From positions 149,691 to 213,690 of the forward strand of contig SVBX01000002.1 in the NCBI GenBank assembly GCA_015058655.1: DNA of 64,000 nucleotides, read 5' to 3'. Of the stretch, positions 1-9,021 are shown in pieces. The notes under the pieces are model-generated. The model searched no databases and had not been told where the DNA came from. It worked only from the letters and a program-made list of their open reading frames with translations. Origin of the DNA: Pseudoselenomonas ruminantium (GTDB lineage Bacteria > Bacillota > Negativicutes > Selenomonadales > Selenomonadaceae). The position numbers were made by a program, and so were the translations under genes. The stretch's first letter is position 1. Each line of letters begins with the position of its first letter.

Positions 1-1
1 G

Positions 2-1339
2 CGTACGGCCCTTGAGCAGCATCTGGAGGCGGAGATACGCATAACGGCAGAGGAAGCTATCCTGGATGCTGCTCCCTTCGCGGTGTACCATGTGCTGCCC
101 GGCGGGGAGGTGGCCTATGCCAACGAGCTCGGCAACAAGCGGCTCAAGGGCATCGGCGCCAAGCATGAAAGCCTCCATGGCAGCCTGCATACTTCCAATC
201 TTAACGATGTGATATTGAACTATCAGCATACGCCCGTGTCCAAGGGCTTCCGGGGGGTTCCTTCCTACAACAAGGAAGTCACCTGGATAACTCCTTCCAA
301 AACCTATGAGGACATTACCACTGTTGTTCCCTTGGAGCGGGATGAAGACCAGATGGTGCAGAGCGTGGTAGTCATATCCATGCCCATCGAGGATTTGCGC
401 GTGCTGGTGGCTCATGCAGCAGGGTATACAGCCAAGTACAGCATCAATTCCATGGTGGGTGAGGGGACGACCTTCGCTGCCGTGCGTACCAAGGCAGAGC
501 GGGTGGCCCGCAACAAGAACCATGTGCTCATACAGGGCGAATCTGGCACAGGCAAGCAGCGCATGGCTCACGGCATCCATCAGGCCAGCAGCCGCGCAGC
601 AGGCCCGCTGATTACCCTGCGTTGCGGGGACACCACTCCTGAGCTTTTGGAACAGGAACTCTTCGGCGTGAGCCGCAACAGCGAGGTAAGCCATCAGGGA
701 AGGCTGGAACTGGCCTCCGGGGGCACCCTGTTCCTGGATGAAATCGAGAAAATGCCCAAGAACATTGCCCGCAAGCTGGCGGAGACCCTCACCAAAGGGC
801 AGGCTACGCGGGTGGGGGATACGGTGATGCGAAGCATTGATGTGCGCATCATCGCCGCTTGCGACAGTGACCTCAAGCGCCTGTCAGAGCGCGGGCTCTT
901 TGATGAAAAGCTGTACGAGATCGTCTCCAAGAGCGTTATCCGGGTGCCGGCCCTCAGGAACCGTCGGGAGGATATCCCTAAATTGGCGGCGCACATCGTG
1001 GCAGAGCTGGCTGAGCAGCACCAGTTGCCTGTGAAGAAGATCCTGCCGGAAACAGAGGCCAAGCTCTGCCAGTATGAATGGCCCGGCAATATCAAGCAGC
1101 TCCAGAGCGTGCTGGAGTATGCTTTCTTCAACACCCCCGGGGACACCATCCGTGAGCAGGACATTTCCCTGATGGGGGATGTGAAGCCGGACAATAAATG
1201 GAAAGAGGACAAGGAAGTCTTCGTCAAGGCCTGGAAGGCCGCAGGTGGCAATGTGAGCCGCCTGGCAAACCTCTTGGATGTGAGCCGGGTGACCCTTTAC
1301 CGCTACCTGAAGAAATACGGTCTGGAAACCAAGAGATGA
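2..1339 (+). CDS. AAA+ enhancer-binding-type regulator without GAFTGA, 5'-truncated
   Basis: The reading frame is open from base 2, so the start lies upstream of the window; 445 residues are visible. The N-terminal part looks like a PAS-type sensor. It is followed by an NtrC-like AAA+ domain: Walker A GESGTGKQ, Walker B TLFLDEIE, an arginine-finger region LRNRREDIP and WPGNIKQL. A Fis-type helix-turn-helix ends the protein (NVSRLANLLDVSRVTLYRYL). Between ELFG and GGTLFLDE the normal GAFTGA loop is missing and the segment is several residues shorter than usual. GAFTGA is the loop that contacts sigma-54, so this protein probably does not activate sigma-54 promoters in the normal way, although rpoN lies 6 kb downstream. 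It may act on sigma-70 promoters, as TyrR does. The target is unknown. Confidence 0.85.
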   Translation, partial: RTALEQHLEAEIRITAEEAILDAAPFAVYHVLPGGEVAYANELGNKRLKGIGAKHESLHGSLHTSNLNDVILNYQHTPVSKGFRGVPSYNKEVTWITPSKTYEDITTVVPLERDEDQMVQSVVVISMPIEDLRVLVAHAAGYTAKYSINSMVGEGTTFAAVRTKAERVARNKNHVLIQGESGTGKQRMAHGIHQASSRAAGPLITLRCGDTTPELLEQELFGVSRNSEVSHQGRLELASGGTLFLDEIEKMPKNIARKLAETLTKGQATRVGDTVMRSIDVRIIAACDSDLKRLSERGLFDEKLYEIVSKSVIRVPALRNRREDIPKLAAHIVAELAEQHQLPVKKILPETEAKLCQYEWPGNIKQLQSVLEYAFFNTPGDTIREQDISLMGDVKPDNKWKEDKEVFVKAWKAAGGNVSRLANLLDVSRVTLYRYLKKYGLETKR

Positions 1340-1362
1340 AATAAGAACTGAGGAGCGAGAAA

Positions 1363-2013
1363 GTGCGTTTAAGAAGAAAGCCTTGGGTAGACGAGGCCAT
1401 ACATGATTTTGACAGCTTTGTGATCAGCAAGGACATGGAGATCGGAGAGGAAAAGAAAGGCTGCTGGGCGGAAATCTTTGGCCGTCAGGCACCTCTCCAT
1501 GTGGAACTGGGCACAGGCAAGGGAGATTTCATCAGCCAGCTGGCGGAGAGAAATCCTGATATCAACTACATCGGCATCGAGATGCAGCAGGATGTGCTCT
1601 ACTCCGCTGCCAAGAAGATCGCTGTCATGGAGCTGAAAAATGTTCGTCTGTTGGTGTTTGACATCAATAAGATACAGGATATCTTCGCTCCCGGCGAGGT
1701 TGACCGCTTCTACATCAATTTCTGCGATCCCTGGCCCAAGAAGCGGCATGCCAAGCGCCGCCTGACCCATGTGGGCTTCTTGGAAAAGTATAGGGGACTG
1801 CTCAAGGAAGGCGGGGAAATCCACTTCAAGACTGACAACAGGCCGCTCTTTGACTTCTCCCTGGAGCAGTTTGAGGAAGCGAAGCTCACGGTGCGCGATG
1901 TGTCCTTTGACCTCCATGCAGAGAACAGGCCGGACAATATCATGACTGAGTATGAGCGCAAGTTCAGTGGTTTCGGGGAAAAGATCAACCGCTGCGAGGT
2001 TATTTTCCCTTGA
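1363..2013 (+). CDS. trmB: tRNA (guanine-N7-)-methyltransferase TrmB
   Basis: This SAM-dependent enzyme methylates G46 in the variable loop of tRNA. The 216-residue protein has the SAM-binding motif LELGTGKGDF, the NYIGIEMQ acidic strand and the family signature INFCDPWPKKRHAKRRLT. The start is a GTG preceded by AGGAGCGAG, 23 bases after the upstream regulator gene, so the two may be co-transcribed. The length is normal for the family. Confidence 0.95.
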   Translation: MRLRRKPWVDEAIHDFDSFVISKDMEIGEEKKGCWAEIFGRQAPLHVELGTGKGDFISQLAERNPDINYIGIEMQQDVLYSAAKKIAVMELKNVRLLVFDINKIQDIFAPGEVDRFYINFCDPWPKKRHAKRRLTHVGFLEKYRGLLKEGGEIHFKTDNRPLFDFSLEQFEEAKLTVRDVSFDLHAENRPDNIMTEYERKFSGFGEKINRCEVIFP

Positions 2014-2048
2014 CGCCCATGGGGCGCCTTGATTGAGGAGGCATAAAG

Positions 2049-3227
2049 ATGCGTATCCGCAAGACCCTGTGGACTAATGATGCAGAGCCTGTGATTGTCA
2101 TCATGGTCTTGTTGCTGGTGCTGGGCACTCTGAATGTGTTCAGTTCCAGCTTTGTCATGGCCACCATAGATTATGACAATCCATATTACTTTTTGCAGAA
2201 GCATGCCATCATGCTGGTGGCGGGGCTGATTTCCTTTGTCTTTTGCCGCAAATTCAACTACAAGCGCTGGCGTTACCTGATGCCGGGCATGGTGTTTGTC
2301 ATCTTGCTGGCCTTGGCGGCAGTGCTGGTAGTAGGTACGGAGGTAAACGGCGCCAGGCGCTGGCTTTATGCCGGAGGTGTGGGTTTCCAGCCGGCTGAGT
2401 TTGCCAAGCTGATTTCGCTGCTCTTGATGGCGGCTTACTTGTCTTCCAGGCTCAGGGCCGGTAGGCGCCCGAGCGTGCTGACTCTGCAGGCTTTCCTGAT
2501 TCTGGTGATGGCAGCTCTTACGGAGCTGGAGCCGGATATGGGGACGGCCCTTATTATCATAGGGGTGCCTTTCTTGATGCTGGTGACAGCAGGCGTGTCC
2601 ATGAGCCAGCTGATGCCCCTGCTCTCTTTGGGAGCGGTAGGGCTGGTGGGCCTGGTCTTCCTGCAGCCGTACCGCCTTGAGCGCATCAAGGTCATGTTCG
2701 ACCCTTGGGCAGATGCCCAGGGCAAAGGCTATCAGACTGTGCAGTCCCTGTCTACGATCGGCTCGGGGGGCTTCTGGGGCATGGGCCTTGGCTCCGGGGT
2801 CAGCAAGTACGACTATCTGCCTGAGGCCCATACGGACTTTGCCTTTGCTATTTTCTGCCAGGAGCATGGCTTCCTGGGGGCTATGCTGGTCTTTTTCCTG
2901 TTGGCGGCGTTGCTGCTGTACTGCTTGAGGATTGCCAACAAGGCCCCTGACGAATTCGGGCAGATGCTTTCCCTGGGCATAATGTTGCTGATCCTGGGCC
3001 AGGGCATCGCCAATGTGGCCATGGTAGGCGGCCTCCTGCCTGTGGTGGGGGTGCCACTGCCCTTCATAAGCTATGGTGGCTCATCGCTGATTGTTTCCAT
3101 GTGCGCCATGGGAATACTTCTCAATGTCTGTGACCATGCCAGAAACAATGGAAAAAGAGAGCGGCAAGAGCCAGAGCCGGAAAGGACAAAAACAGAAAGC
3201 AAGGCTGAGCTTCACTTGGTGAAGTGA
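2049..3227 (+). CDS. ftsW: FtsW/RodA/SpoVE-family peptidoglycan glycosyltransferase
   Basis: A polytopic membrane protein of 392 residues from the SEDS family, which polymerises lipid II in division or elongation. The C-terminal signature GVPLPFISYGGSSLIVSMCA and the middle segment TELEPDMGTALIIIGVPFLM are typical. The GGLLPVVGVPLPFISYGG form is closer to FtsW than to RodA, but the gene is outside a dcw cluster, so RodA-like function cannot be excluded. The C-terminal tail is short, charged and cytoplasmic. The start ATG follows GAGGAGGC by a few bases. A strong hairpin terminator follows the gene. Confidence 0.85.
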   Translation: MRIRKTLWTNDAEPVIVIMVLLLVLGTLNVFSSSFVMATIDYDNPYYFLQKHAIMLVAGLISFVFCRKFNYKRWRYLMPGMVFVILLALAAVLVVGTEVNGARRWLYAGGVGFQPAEFAKLISLLLMAAYLSSRLRAGRRPSVLTLQAFLILVMAALTELEPDMGTALIIIGVPFLMLVTAGVSMSQLMPLLSLGAVGLVGLVFLQPYRLERIKVMFDPWADAQGKGYQTVQSLSTIGSGGFWGMGLGSGVSKYDYLPEAHTDFAFAIFCQEHGFLGAMLVFFLLAALLLYCLRIANKAPDEFGQMLSLGIMLLILGQGIANVAMVGGLLPVVGVPLPFISYGGSSLIVSMCAMGILLNVCDHARNNGKRERQEPEPERTKTESKAELHLVK

Positions 3228-3237
3228 GGAACGCAAG

Positions 3238-3267
3238 AAAGGGGACTGCCTGAGGGCAGTCCCCTTT
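3238..3267 (+). terminator. Intrinsic terminator after ftsW
   Basis: Perfect stem of GGGGACTGCC and GGCAGTCCCC flanked by AAA and TTT, with a TGAG loop. It closes the trmB-ftsW transcript and also faces the end of the minus-strand nitroreductase. Confidence 0.9.
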
Positions 3268-3318
3268 GTGCTTCTATAGGCTGGCGCGCAGCTCCATACA
3301 TGCCTGGGAAAATCCTTC

Positions 3319-3834
3319 TCACCGATAGGAGACGAGTTCTTCCATGCTCTTCGTCTTTTCGTGGGTGGGGGTGGGCCGCACCCCTTCGGCAGCGTAACCC
3401 AGGTCCAGCAGCAGCACTACCTTTTCATTCTCCGGCAGCTTCATAGCCTCGGCGGCCTTGTCGGGGTCAAAGAAGTTCAGCCAGCAGCTGTCCACGCCTT
3501 CGGCTTTGGCTTCAAGCATCATGTGGGTGGCTACGATGCTGGCGTCTTCTACGCCGGAGGTGTATTTGTCGCCTGGGTAGGTGAAGTGCTGGTTCTCGTC
3601 ATAGGTCACGGCCAGCACTACCGGGGCGCCGTAGCGGCAGGGGGTCAGGCTGTCTACTATCTGCAGAGCTTCCTCGGACTGCATGACATAGATGTGCTGG
3701 GGCTGGCTGTTCTTGGCCGTGGGGGCCAGCTGGCCGGCTTTGAGGATTTTCTCCAATACCTCCTTGGGCACGGCTTTGGCGGGGTCGTACTTTTTGCAAG
3801 AGTAGCGCTCTTGGGCAAGTTTCAGAAAGTCCAT
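3319..3834 (-). CDS. Nitroreductase-family FMN oxidoreductase
   Basis: A 171-residue single-domain nitroreductase that should bind FMN and reduce nitro or quinone compounds with NAD(P)H. Visible family features are RYSCKKYDP near the N terminus, APTAKNSQPQHIYVM (FMN loop) and a central segment with VDSCWLNFF. The start at 3834 is chosen because AAGGAGGAACATC directly precedes it; a longer frame upstream has no such site. The upstream region carries an inverted repeat that could be the site of a redox-responsive repressor. The substrate cannot be read from the sequence. Confidence 0.88.
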   Translation of the reverse strand: MDFLKLAQERYSCKKYDPAKAVPKEVLEKILKAGQLAPTAKNSQPQHIYVMQSEEALQIVDSLTPCRYGAPVVLAVTYDENQHFTYPGDKYTSGVEDASIVATHMMLEAKAEGVDSCWLNFFDPDKAAEAMKLPENEKVVLLLDLGYAAEGVRPTPTHEKTKSMEELVSYR

Positions 3835-3932
3835 GATGTTCCTCCTTAGGAAAATTGATGAGTTACAAACTAAGGACTTCATTCTTGCTGCAGGCTGATT
3901 TTCCTGCCTAAGAAGGAAAATTTGTGGTGACT

Positions 3933-3951
3933 AGTTACAAATGCTGTAACT
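3933..3951. promoter_or_regulatory. Inverted repeat AGTTAC-N7-GTAACT, possible operator
   Basis: This palindrome lies between the divergent nitroreductase and ABC-F genes. A further AGTTAC half-site is at 3861-3866, just upstream of the nitroreductase start. Nitroreductases are often controlled by HxlR/MarR-type quinone-sensing repressors that bind short palindromes. No such regulator gene is in the window, so the binding protein is unknown. Confidence 0.4.
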
Positions 3952-4036
3952 TGGTGCGTAAGGTGACGGTTTGGCTTGCGCCCTAACTTGCAAACAGTTA
4001 AAATAATAGGGAATGTTAAATGTGCATTAGAGGTCT

Positions 4037-5950
4037 ATGATGGTCATTACAGTAGAAAATTTCACCAAAGCTTATGGAGAGAAGGAACTTTTCACAGGCA
4101 TCGATTTCAGCCTTGATGAGGGGGACAAGGTGGGCATTGTGGGGGTAAACGGCACCGGCAAGTCCACCTTCCTGAAAGCAGTGGCAGGGTTGGTAGCCGT
4201 AGATGATGGCGTCCTCACTGCCATGAAGGGGCTGAGGGTAGAATACCTGGCTCAGGACAAGGAACTGACAGCGGAAAATACAGTGCTCACTGAGGTGTTC
4301 CGTGGCTATACGCCTCTCATGGAAGCCCTGCGGGGTTATGAACTGGCCTTGAAGGAAATAGAGGAGCAGCCGGAGAATAAGGAAATACAGGAGCGTTTGG
4401 CCAGGTGTTCGGCTGTCATTGATGCCGAGGATGGCTGGGGGCTGGAGGGGGCGGCCAAGACGGTGCTCTCCCAGCTGGGGATTTCTGACTATACGGAAAA
4501 AGCAGGTAATCTTTCCGGGGGACAGCAGAAGCGCCTGGCCCTGGCCTCAGCTCTTATCCAGCCTTGCGACCTGCTGCTGCTGGACGAGCCTACCAACCAT
4601 CTGGACAGTGAGACCATTGCCTGGCTGGAAGAATATCTGAAGGCCCGCAAGGGAGCGCTTCTCATGGTGACCCATGACAGGTACTTTCTGGATCATACGG
4701 CCAATAAGATACTGGAACTGGACAAGGGCAAGGCCTATACCTATACGGGAAACTATTCGGAGTACCTGGAGCAGAAGGCGGCCCGCATCGAGCGGGAGGA
4801 GGCCAGCGAGCAGAAGCGGCAGAATTTCCTCAGAAATGAGCTGAAATGGCTGCGCCGTGGTGCTCAGGCCCGCTCCACCAAGCAGAAGGCCCGCATTGAG
4901 CGCTATGAGGAGGTCAAGGCCCAGCAGGTTGACCTTGACCGGGGGCAGGTGCAGATAGGCTTGGCGGGCAGCCGCCTGGGGCGCACGGTGATCGAGCTGG
5001 AGCACATCCACTATGAGGTAGGCGGCGTCACCTATATCAAGGATTTTTCCTATACGGTGCTGAAACATGACAGGGTGGGCATCCTGGGGCGCAACGGCCA
5101 GGGCAAGACTACCCTGCTGGACATTATTGCAGGGCGCCTTGCCCCTACTTCCGGCACTGTGACCATTGGGCAGACGGTGAAAATCGGCTATTTTACCCAG
5201 CTGGCCAGGGATATGGATGAGCGCCTGCGGGCTATTGAGTACATCAAGGAAGGGGCTCATTACCTTACTCTGGCAGACGGCAGCAGGATTTCCGCCGGCC
5301 AGCTGATGGAGCGGTTCCTCTTTCCGGGGGATTTGCAGTGGACGCCCATTGCTCGGCTCTCCGGCGGGGAGCGGCGCAGGCTTTACCTCTTGCGCATGCT
5401 GATGGAGGCTCCCAATGTGCTCTTGCTGGATGAGCCTACCAATGACCTGGATCTGGAGACCATGGCAGTGCTGGAAGCCTTCATAGACGACTTCAACGGC
5501 GCCATCATCTTCGTGTCCCATGACCGCTTCTTTGTGGACAGGCTGGCGGACAAGGTCTTTGCCTATGGGGAGGATGGTGAGCTCACCATGTACCCGGGAG
5601 GCTACAGCTACTGGAAGGAAAAGCAGCTGGAAATGGAGGCCAAACGGGAGCCGGCACCTCACCAGCCCAAGGAAAAGCAGGCAAATGAGCCTCGGGAAAA
5701 GCAGCCGGAGAAGCCCCAAGGGCCGCGCAGGCTCACCTTTAAAGAACAGAAGGAATACGCTGAAATAGAGGGCCTCATTGCCAGCAAGGAAGGGGAGCTG
5801 AAGGTTACCCAGCTGCAGATGGCCCAGAATGCCGCAGACTATGGAAAATTGAATGAGCTGAGCAAGGAAGAAGCCCGCCTGCAGCAGGAGCTGGAGCAGC
5901 TGATGGAGCGCTGGGCGTATTTGGAAGAAATTGTCGAAGAACAGGGCTAG
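4037..5950 (+). CDS. uup: ABC-F family ATPase, Uup type
   Basis: A 637-residue soluble protein with two ABC ATPase domains and no membrane segments. The first domain has Walker A GVNGTGKS, signature LSGGQQKR and Walker B LLLLDEPTNHLD. The second has GRNGQGKT, LSGGERRR and LLLDEPTNDLD. A linker rich in K/E/P (about residues 535-560) leads to a C-terminal coiled coil resembling the Uup DNA-binding tail. ABC-F proteins act on ribosomes, and Uup is also linked to branched DNA. The tail and the length near 635 residues favour Uup over EttA. ATG follows AGAGGT. Confidence 0.85.
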   Translation: MMVITVENFTKAYGEKELFTGIDFSLDEGDKVGIVGVNGTGKSTFLKAVAGLVAVDDGVLTAMKGLRVEYLAQDKELTAENTVLTEVFRGYTPLMEALRGYELALKEIEEQPENKEIQERLARCSAVIDAEDGWGLEGAAKTVLSQLGISDYTEKAGNLSGGQQKRLALASALIQPCDLLLLDEPTNHLDSETIAWLEEYLKARKGALLMVTHDRYFLDHTANKILELDKGKAYTYTGNYSEYLEQKAARIEREEASEQKRQNFLRNELKWLRRGAQARSTKQKARIERYEEVKAQQVDLDRGQVQIGLAGSRLGRTVIELEHIHYEVGGVTYIKDFSYTVLKHDRVGILGRNGQGKTTLLDIIAGRLAPTSGTVTIGQTVKIGYFTQLARDMDERLRAIEYIKEGAHYLTLADGSRISAGQLMERFLFPGDLQWTPIARLSGGERRRLYLLRMLMEAPNVLLLDEPTNDLDLETMAVLEAFIDDFNGAIIFVSHDRFFVDRLADKVFAYGEDGELTMYPGGYSYWKEKQLEMEAKREPAPHQPKEKQANEPREKQPEKPQGPRRLTFKEQKEYAEIEGLIASKEGELKVTQLQMAQNAADYGKLNELSKEEARLQQELEQLMERWAYLEEIVEEQG

Positions 5951-6001
5951 GGACATGTCGCCTGAGTCCGGTTTTCATAAATGTAAAAAGGGGATAGAAT
6001 C

Positions 6002-7291
6002 ATGGCATTTGACAAGAATTTGTATGACAGCATCATCAAGGAATTCACCGTGGACAAGGAGGAGCTGCAGATGATTGCAGCTGATTTCCGCTATGACCTG
6101 AAAAAGGGACTGGTTGACCCCGATGAATCCTCCCTGCGCATGCTGAAATCCTATCTGGGCCTGCCCTCCGGCAAGGAGAAGGGCGAGTACCTGGCTCTGG
6201 ACTTTGGCGGCACCAATGTGCGGGTGCTGCTGATCCGTCTGGAGGGTGAGGGCAAGTATGAGATCTTGAAGAAGGTGGCCAAGCCACTGAAGGTAGAGGG
6301 CGAGTACGACTATATCGGCGCTGATTCCACTGCCGAGCAGATGTTTGACCTCCTGGCAGAGCTTATCGACGAGGCCATCGAGGGCAACCATGAGCAGAAG
6401 TATCTCTTGGGGCACACCTTCTCCTTCCCCTCCGAGCAGACGGATCTCAACAATGCCAAGCTCATCATCTGGACCAAGGAATTTGCCACCCCGGGCGTGG
6501 AGGGCAAGGTGGTTAATGACCTGCTGCTGGAGGCATTGCACCGCCGCGGCATTGAGAATGTGCAGCCGGCAGCCGTCATCAACGACACGGTGGCTGTGCT
6601 TCTCTCCGCTGCCTACAAGCAGGACTCTACCTATATTGGCTCCATCTATGCTACGGGTCACAACACCTGCTATCTGGAGCCTTATGCAAACAGCGCCGAC
6701 AAGGCCATGATTCTCAACCTGGAATCCGGCGGCTTCATGAAACTGGCTCCTAACCGCTTTGATACGGCCTTTGATGAGGCTTCTGAGAAGCCCGGCGAGC
6801 AGCGCTTGGAGAAGATGGTGTCAGGCCGTTACATGGGTGAGCTTTTCGGCATGGCTCTTTCCGAGCTGCTGAATGAGAAGGGCAAGGCCTATGGCTTCAC
6901 CAGCATCGATATGAGTGGCATGCTGGAGGATGAGAGCGAAGGCCGCGCCAAGGTGCAGGAAATCGTGAAGGATAAGACCGGCCACGAAATCTCTGCCGAG
7001 GAAGCCGAGCAGGTGCGTGACCTGGCTGTGACGGTGGTGGTGCGCTCTGCCCGCCTGGTGACGGCTTCCTTCGTTGGCATCATCTGGCAGCTTTCCGGCG
7101 AGGGCGGCGTGCAGAAGCAGCACATTGCCGTAGATGGTTCTGTCTATGAGAAGATGCCCTTTGTGAGGGAAAACATCATGCGCGCCCTGTCTGAGCTGCT
7201 GGGTGAGGATGCGGCTAAGGTGGATACGGTGCTGGATAACGGCGGCAGCGGACTTGGTGCCGCTTTGGCTGCGGCTATGTCTCAGGAGTGA
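6002..7291 (+). CDS. Eukaryote-type hexokinase
   Basis: A 429-residue ATP-dependent sugar kinase of the eukaryotic hexokinase fold (hexokinase_1/hexokinase_2), not the bacterial ROK or Glk type. Evidence is the phosphate-1 motif LALDFGGTNVRVLLIRL, the sugar-binding stretch LGHTFSFPSEQTDLNNAKLI, AAVINDTVAVLLSAAY with the catalytic Asp, VSGRYMGELF and the C-terminal VDGSVYEKMPFV. It should make glucose 6-phosphate and feed the glycolytic genes of this window. It sits 51 bases after the ABC-F gene and 51 before rpoN. Confidence 0.9.
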   Translation: MAFDKNLYDSIIKEFTVDKEELQMIAADFRYDLKKGLVDPDESSLRMLKSYLGLPSGKEKGEYLALDFGGTNVRVLLIRLEGEGKYEILKKVAKPLKVEGEYDYIGADSTAEQMFDLLAELIDEAIEGNHEQKYLLGHTFSFPSEQTDLNNAKLIIWTKEFATPGVEGKVVNDLLLEALHRRGIENVQPAAVINDTVAVLLSAAYKQDSTYIGSIYATGHNTCYLEPYANSADKAMILNLESGGFMKLAPNRFDTAFDEASEKPGEQRLEKMVSGRYMGELFGMALSELLNEKGKAYGFTSIDMSGMLEDESEGRAKVQEIVKDKTGHEISAEEAEQVRDLAVTVVVRSARLVTASFVGIIWQLSGEGGVQKQHIAVDGSVYEKMPFVRENIMRALSELLGEDAAKVDTVLDNGGSGLGAALAAAMSQE

Positions 7292-7342
7292 TGTTTCGAT
7301 TTTGGTTCTGAGTTTTGCAATTTTGGAGAGTAGGAAATCTTT

Positions 7343-8704
7343 ATGGAACAGTCTTTACAGATGAATTTATCTCAGCATCTCGCCATGACCTTTGAGATGC
7401 AGCAGGCTATCAAGATACTCCAGCTCTCCGCTCAGGACCTGCGGAACTTAGTTGAGCAGGAGTATCTGGATAATCCCACTCTGGAAATGGAGTATGGGGC
7501 CGGGGCTGAGAGCAAGGAAGATATCTTCAGCGTGGAGGATATCTCTGCCTTGGCAGACTACCTCTATGAAGGGGGCGGGGAGCCCAGGTATTTCACCGAT
7601 GATGTGGATCACGGCCTGGAGGCAGCGGCTCCCCTGGGGCTGACTCTGGAGCAGGAGCTCTTGCAGCAAGTGGAGTTCGCCTTTGCGGCAGGAGCCGAGA
7701 AGGGGAGGGCCATTGCCACCTTTATCATCGGCTCCATCGACAGCCGGGGGTATCTGACCCTGCCGGAGACTGAGATTGCCAGGGCCACGGACAGCAGCGT
7801 GGAAATGGTGCAGGAAGTCCTGCGGAAGGTGCAGACTTTCGAGCCAGTAGGGGTAGGGGCCAGGAATCTGGCCGAGTGCCTGCGGCTGCAGGCCAGTGCC
7901 CAGGGTATCTACGAGGGGCTGGTGGCTTCCCTGATTGACAAGTACCTGCCCCAGGTGGCAGAGTCCCAGATCAAGGAAATCGCCTCTGCAGAAAATGTCA
8001 GCCCCGAGGATGTGCAGCTGGCGGTGGATATCCTGAAGACATTGAACCCCAAGCCGGGCAGTGTCTACGGCACGGAGAATGCCAGCTACATCACTCCGGA
8101 TGTGACTGTTGAAAAGGTGGACGACAGCTATGTGGTGCGGCTCAACGACAGCTATGTGCCCCAGCTGCATATCACCAATCTCTATCGCCAGGCAGCGGAT
8201 TTTGATGCCGACACCCAGAAATATATCAAGAAGCGTCTGACGGCGGCAACTTGGCTGATCAATAGCATTGAGCAGCGCCGCGAGACCATCCGCAAGGTGG
8301 TGGAAGAAATAGTCCGGGTGCAGAAGGACTTCCTGGACAAGGGAACGGCCTTTTTGAAGCCCCTCTCCATGAAGGAGGTGGCTGAGGCCATTGAGGTGCA
8401 CGAAAGCACCGTCAGCCGGGCCGTGGCGAATAAGTACGCCGAAATCCCCGGCGGCATAGTGTCCTTGAAAAGTTTCTTCCAGACGGGGCTGGGCAAGGGC
8501 GGCAGCAGTGAGGATTTTTTGGCCAGCCAGGCCAAGGCGGAACTGGAGCTTCTCATCAAGTCTGAGAATCCTAAAAAGCCACTCAGCGACCAGAAACTCT
8601 GTGAATTGCTGAAAGAAAAAGGCATGGATCTTTCCCGTCGCACTGTGATGAAATATCGGGAGCAACTAGGCTATCCTTCCTCTGTAAAGAGGAAACGCTA
8701 TTAA
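7343..8704 (+). CDS. rpoN: RNA polymerase sigma-54 factor RpoN
   Basis: A 453-residue sigma-54. Region I (Gln- and Leu-rich, LQMNLSQHLAMTFEMQQAIK) should contact activators. The central core-binding region follows, then a helix-turn-helix VAEAIEVHESTVSRAVANKY, and the RpoN box near the C terminus (RRTVMKYREQLGYPSS), which reads the -24 element. It needs GAFTGA-type AAA+ activators; the only AAA+ activator visible here lacks that loop, so its partners lie elsewhere. A strong terminator follows. Confidence 0.97.
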   Translation: MEQSLQMNLSQHLAMTFEMQQAIKILQLSAQDLRNLVEQEYLDNPTLEMEYGAGAESKEDIFSVEDISALADYLYEGGGEPRYFTDDVDHGLEAAAPLGLTLEQELLQQVEFAFAAGAEKGRAIATFIIGSIDSRGYLTLPETEIARATDSSVEMVQEVLRKVQTFEPVGVGARNLAECLRLQASAQGIYEGLVASLIDKYLPQVAESQIKEIASAENVSPEDVQLAVDILKTLNPKPGSVYGTENASYITPDVTVEKVDDSYVVRLNDSYVPQLHITNLYRQAADFDADTQKYIKKRLTAATWLINSIEQRRETIRKVVEEIVRVQKDFLDKGTAFLKPLSMKEVAEAIEVHESTVSRAVANKYAEIPGGIVSLKSFFQTGLGKGGSSEDFLASQAKAELELLIKSENPKKPLSDQKLCELLKEKGMDLSRRTVMKYREQLGYPSSVKRKRY

Positions 8705-8747
8705 ATTGCGTACTGTTTTACTGCAATTTAATACAACAATAGCTATT

Positions 8748-8783
8748 AAAGTCGTAGCAGAGTAAATTCTGCTACGACTTTTT
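8748..8783 (+). terminator. Intrinsic terminator after rpoN
   Basis: A 12-13 bp perfect stem (AAGTCGTAGCAG / CTGCTACGACTT) with an 8-base loop and a run of T. A weaker AT-rich inverted repeat overlaps the rpoN stop (8701-8709 with 8723-8731). Confidence 0.92.
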
Positions 8784-8881
8784 GATTTGTGTGCTCAAAT
8801 AAACCAATAATACCAATCTGTAGGAATGTTACAGTTTTGTAGGAAAAAGTAATAAATTTGCGAAAATATGCTAATTACCTC

Positions 8882-8909
8882 TTGCAATAAGTCATAAATA
8901 TGCTATCAT
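8882..8909 (+). promoter_or_regulatory. Promoter of ndh
   Basis: TTGCAA, 16-base spacer, TATCAT. The 317-base gap between rpoN and ndh also holds an inverted repeat CTGTA-N7-TACAG at 8818-8834 and another, TTTTCA-N6-TGAAAA, at 8957-8974 downstream of the promoter. These are possible operators with no identified binder. Confidence 0.5.
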
Positions 8910-9021
8910 GTATAGCGTGTTAAGTAAGTAATATTTTTCACATATTAAAGTTATTTTTTTCACTTAACTGAAAAGAGAACATGGTTGTGAATGTGTGTAT
9001 GGTATCTGGGAGGTTTTTACC

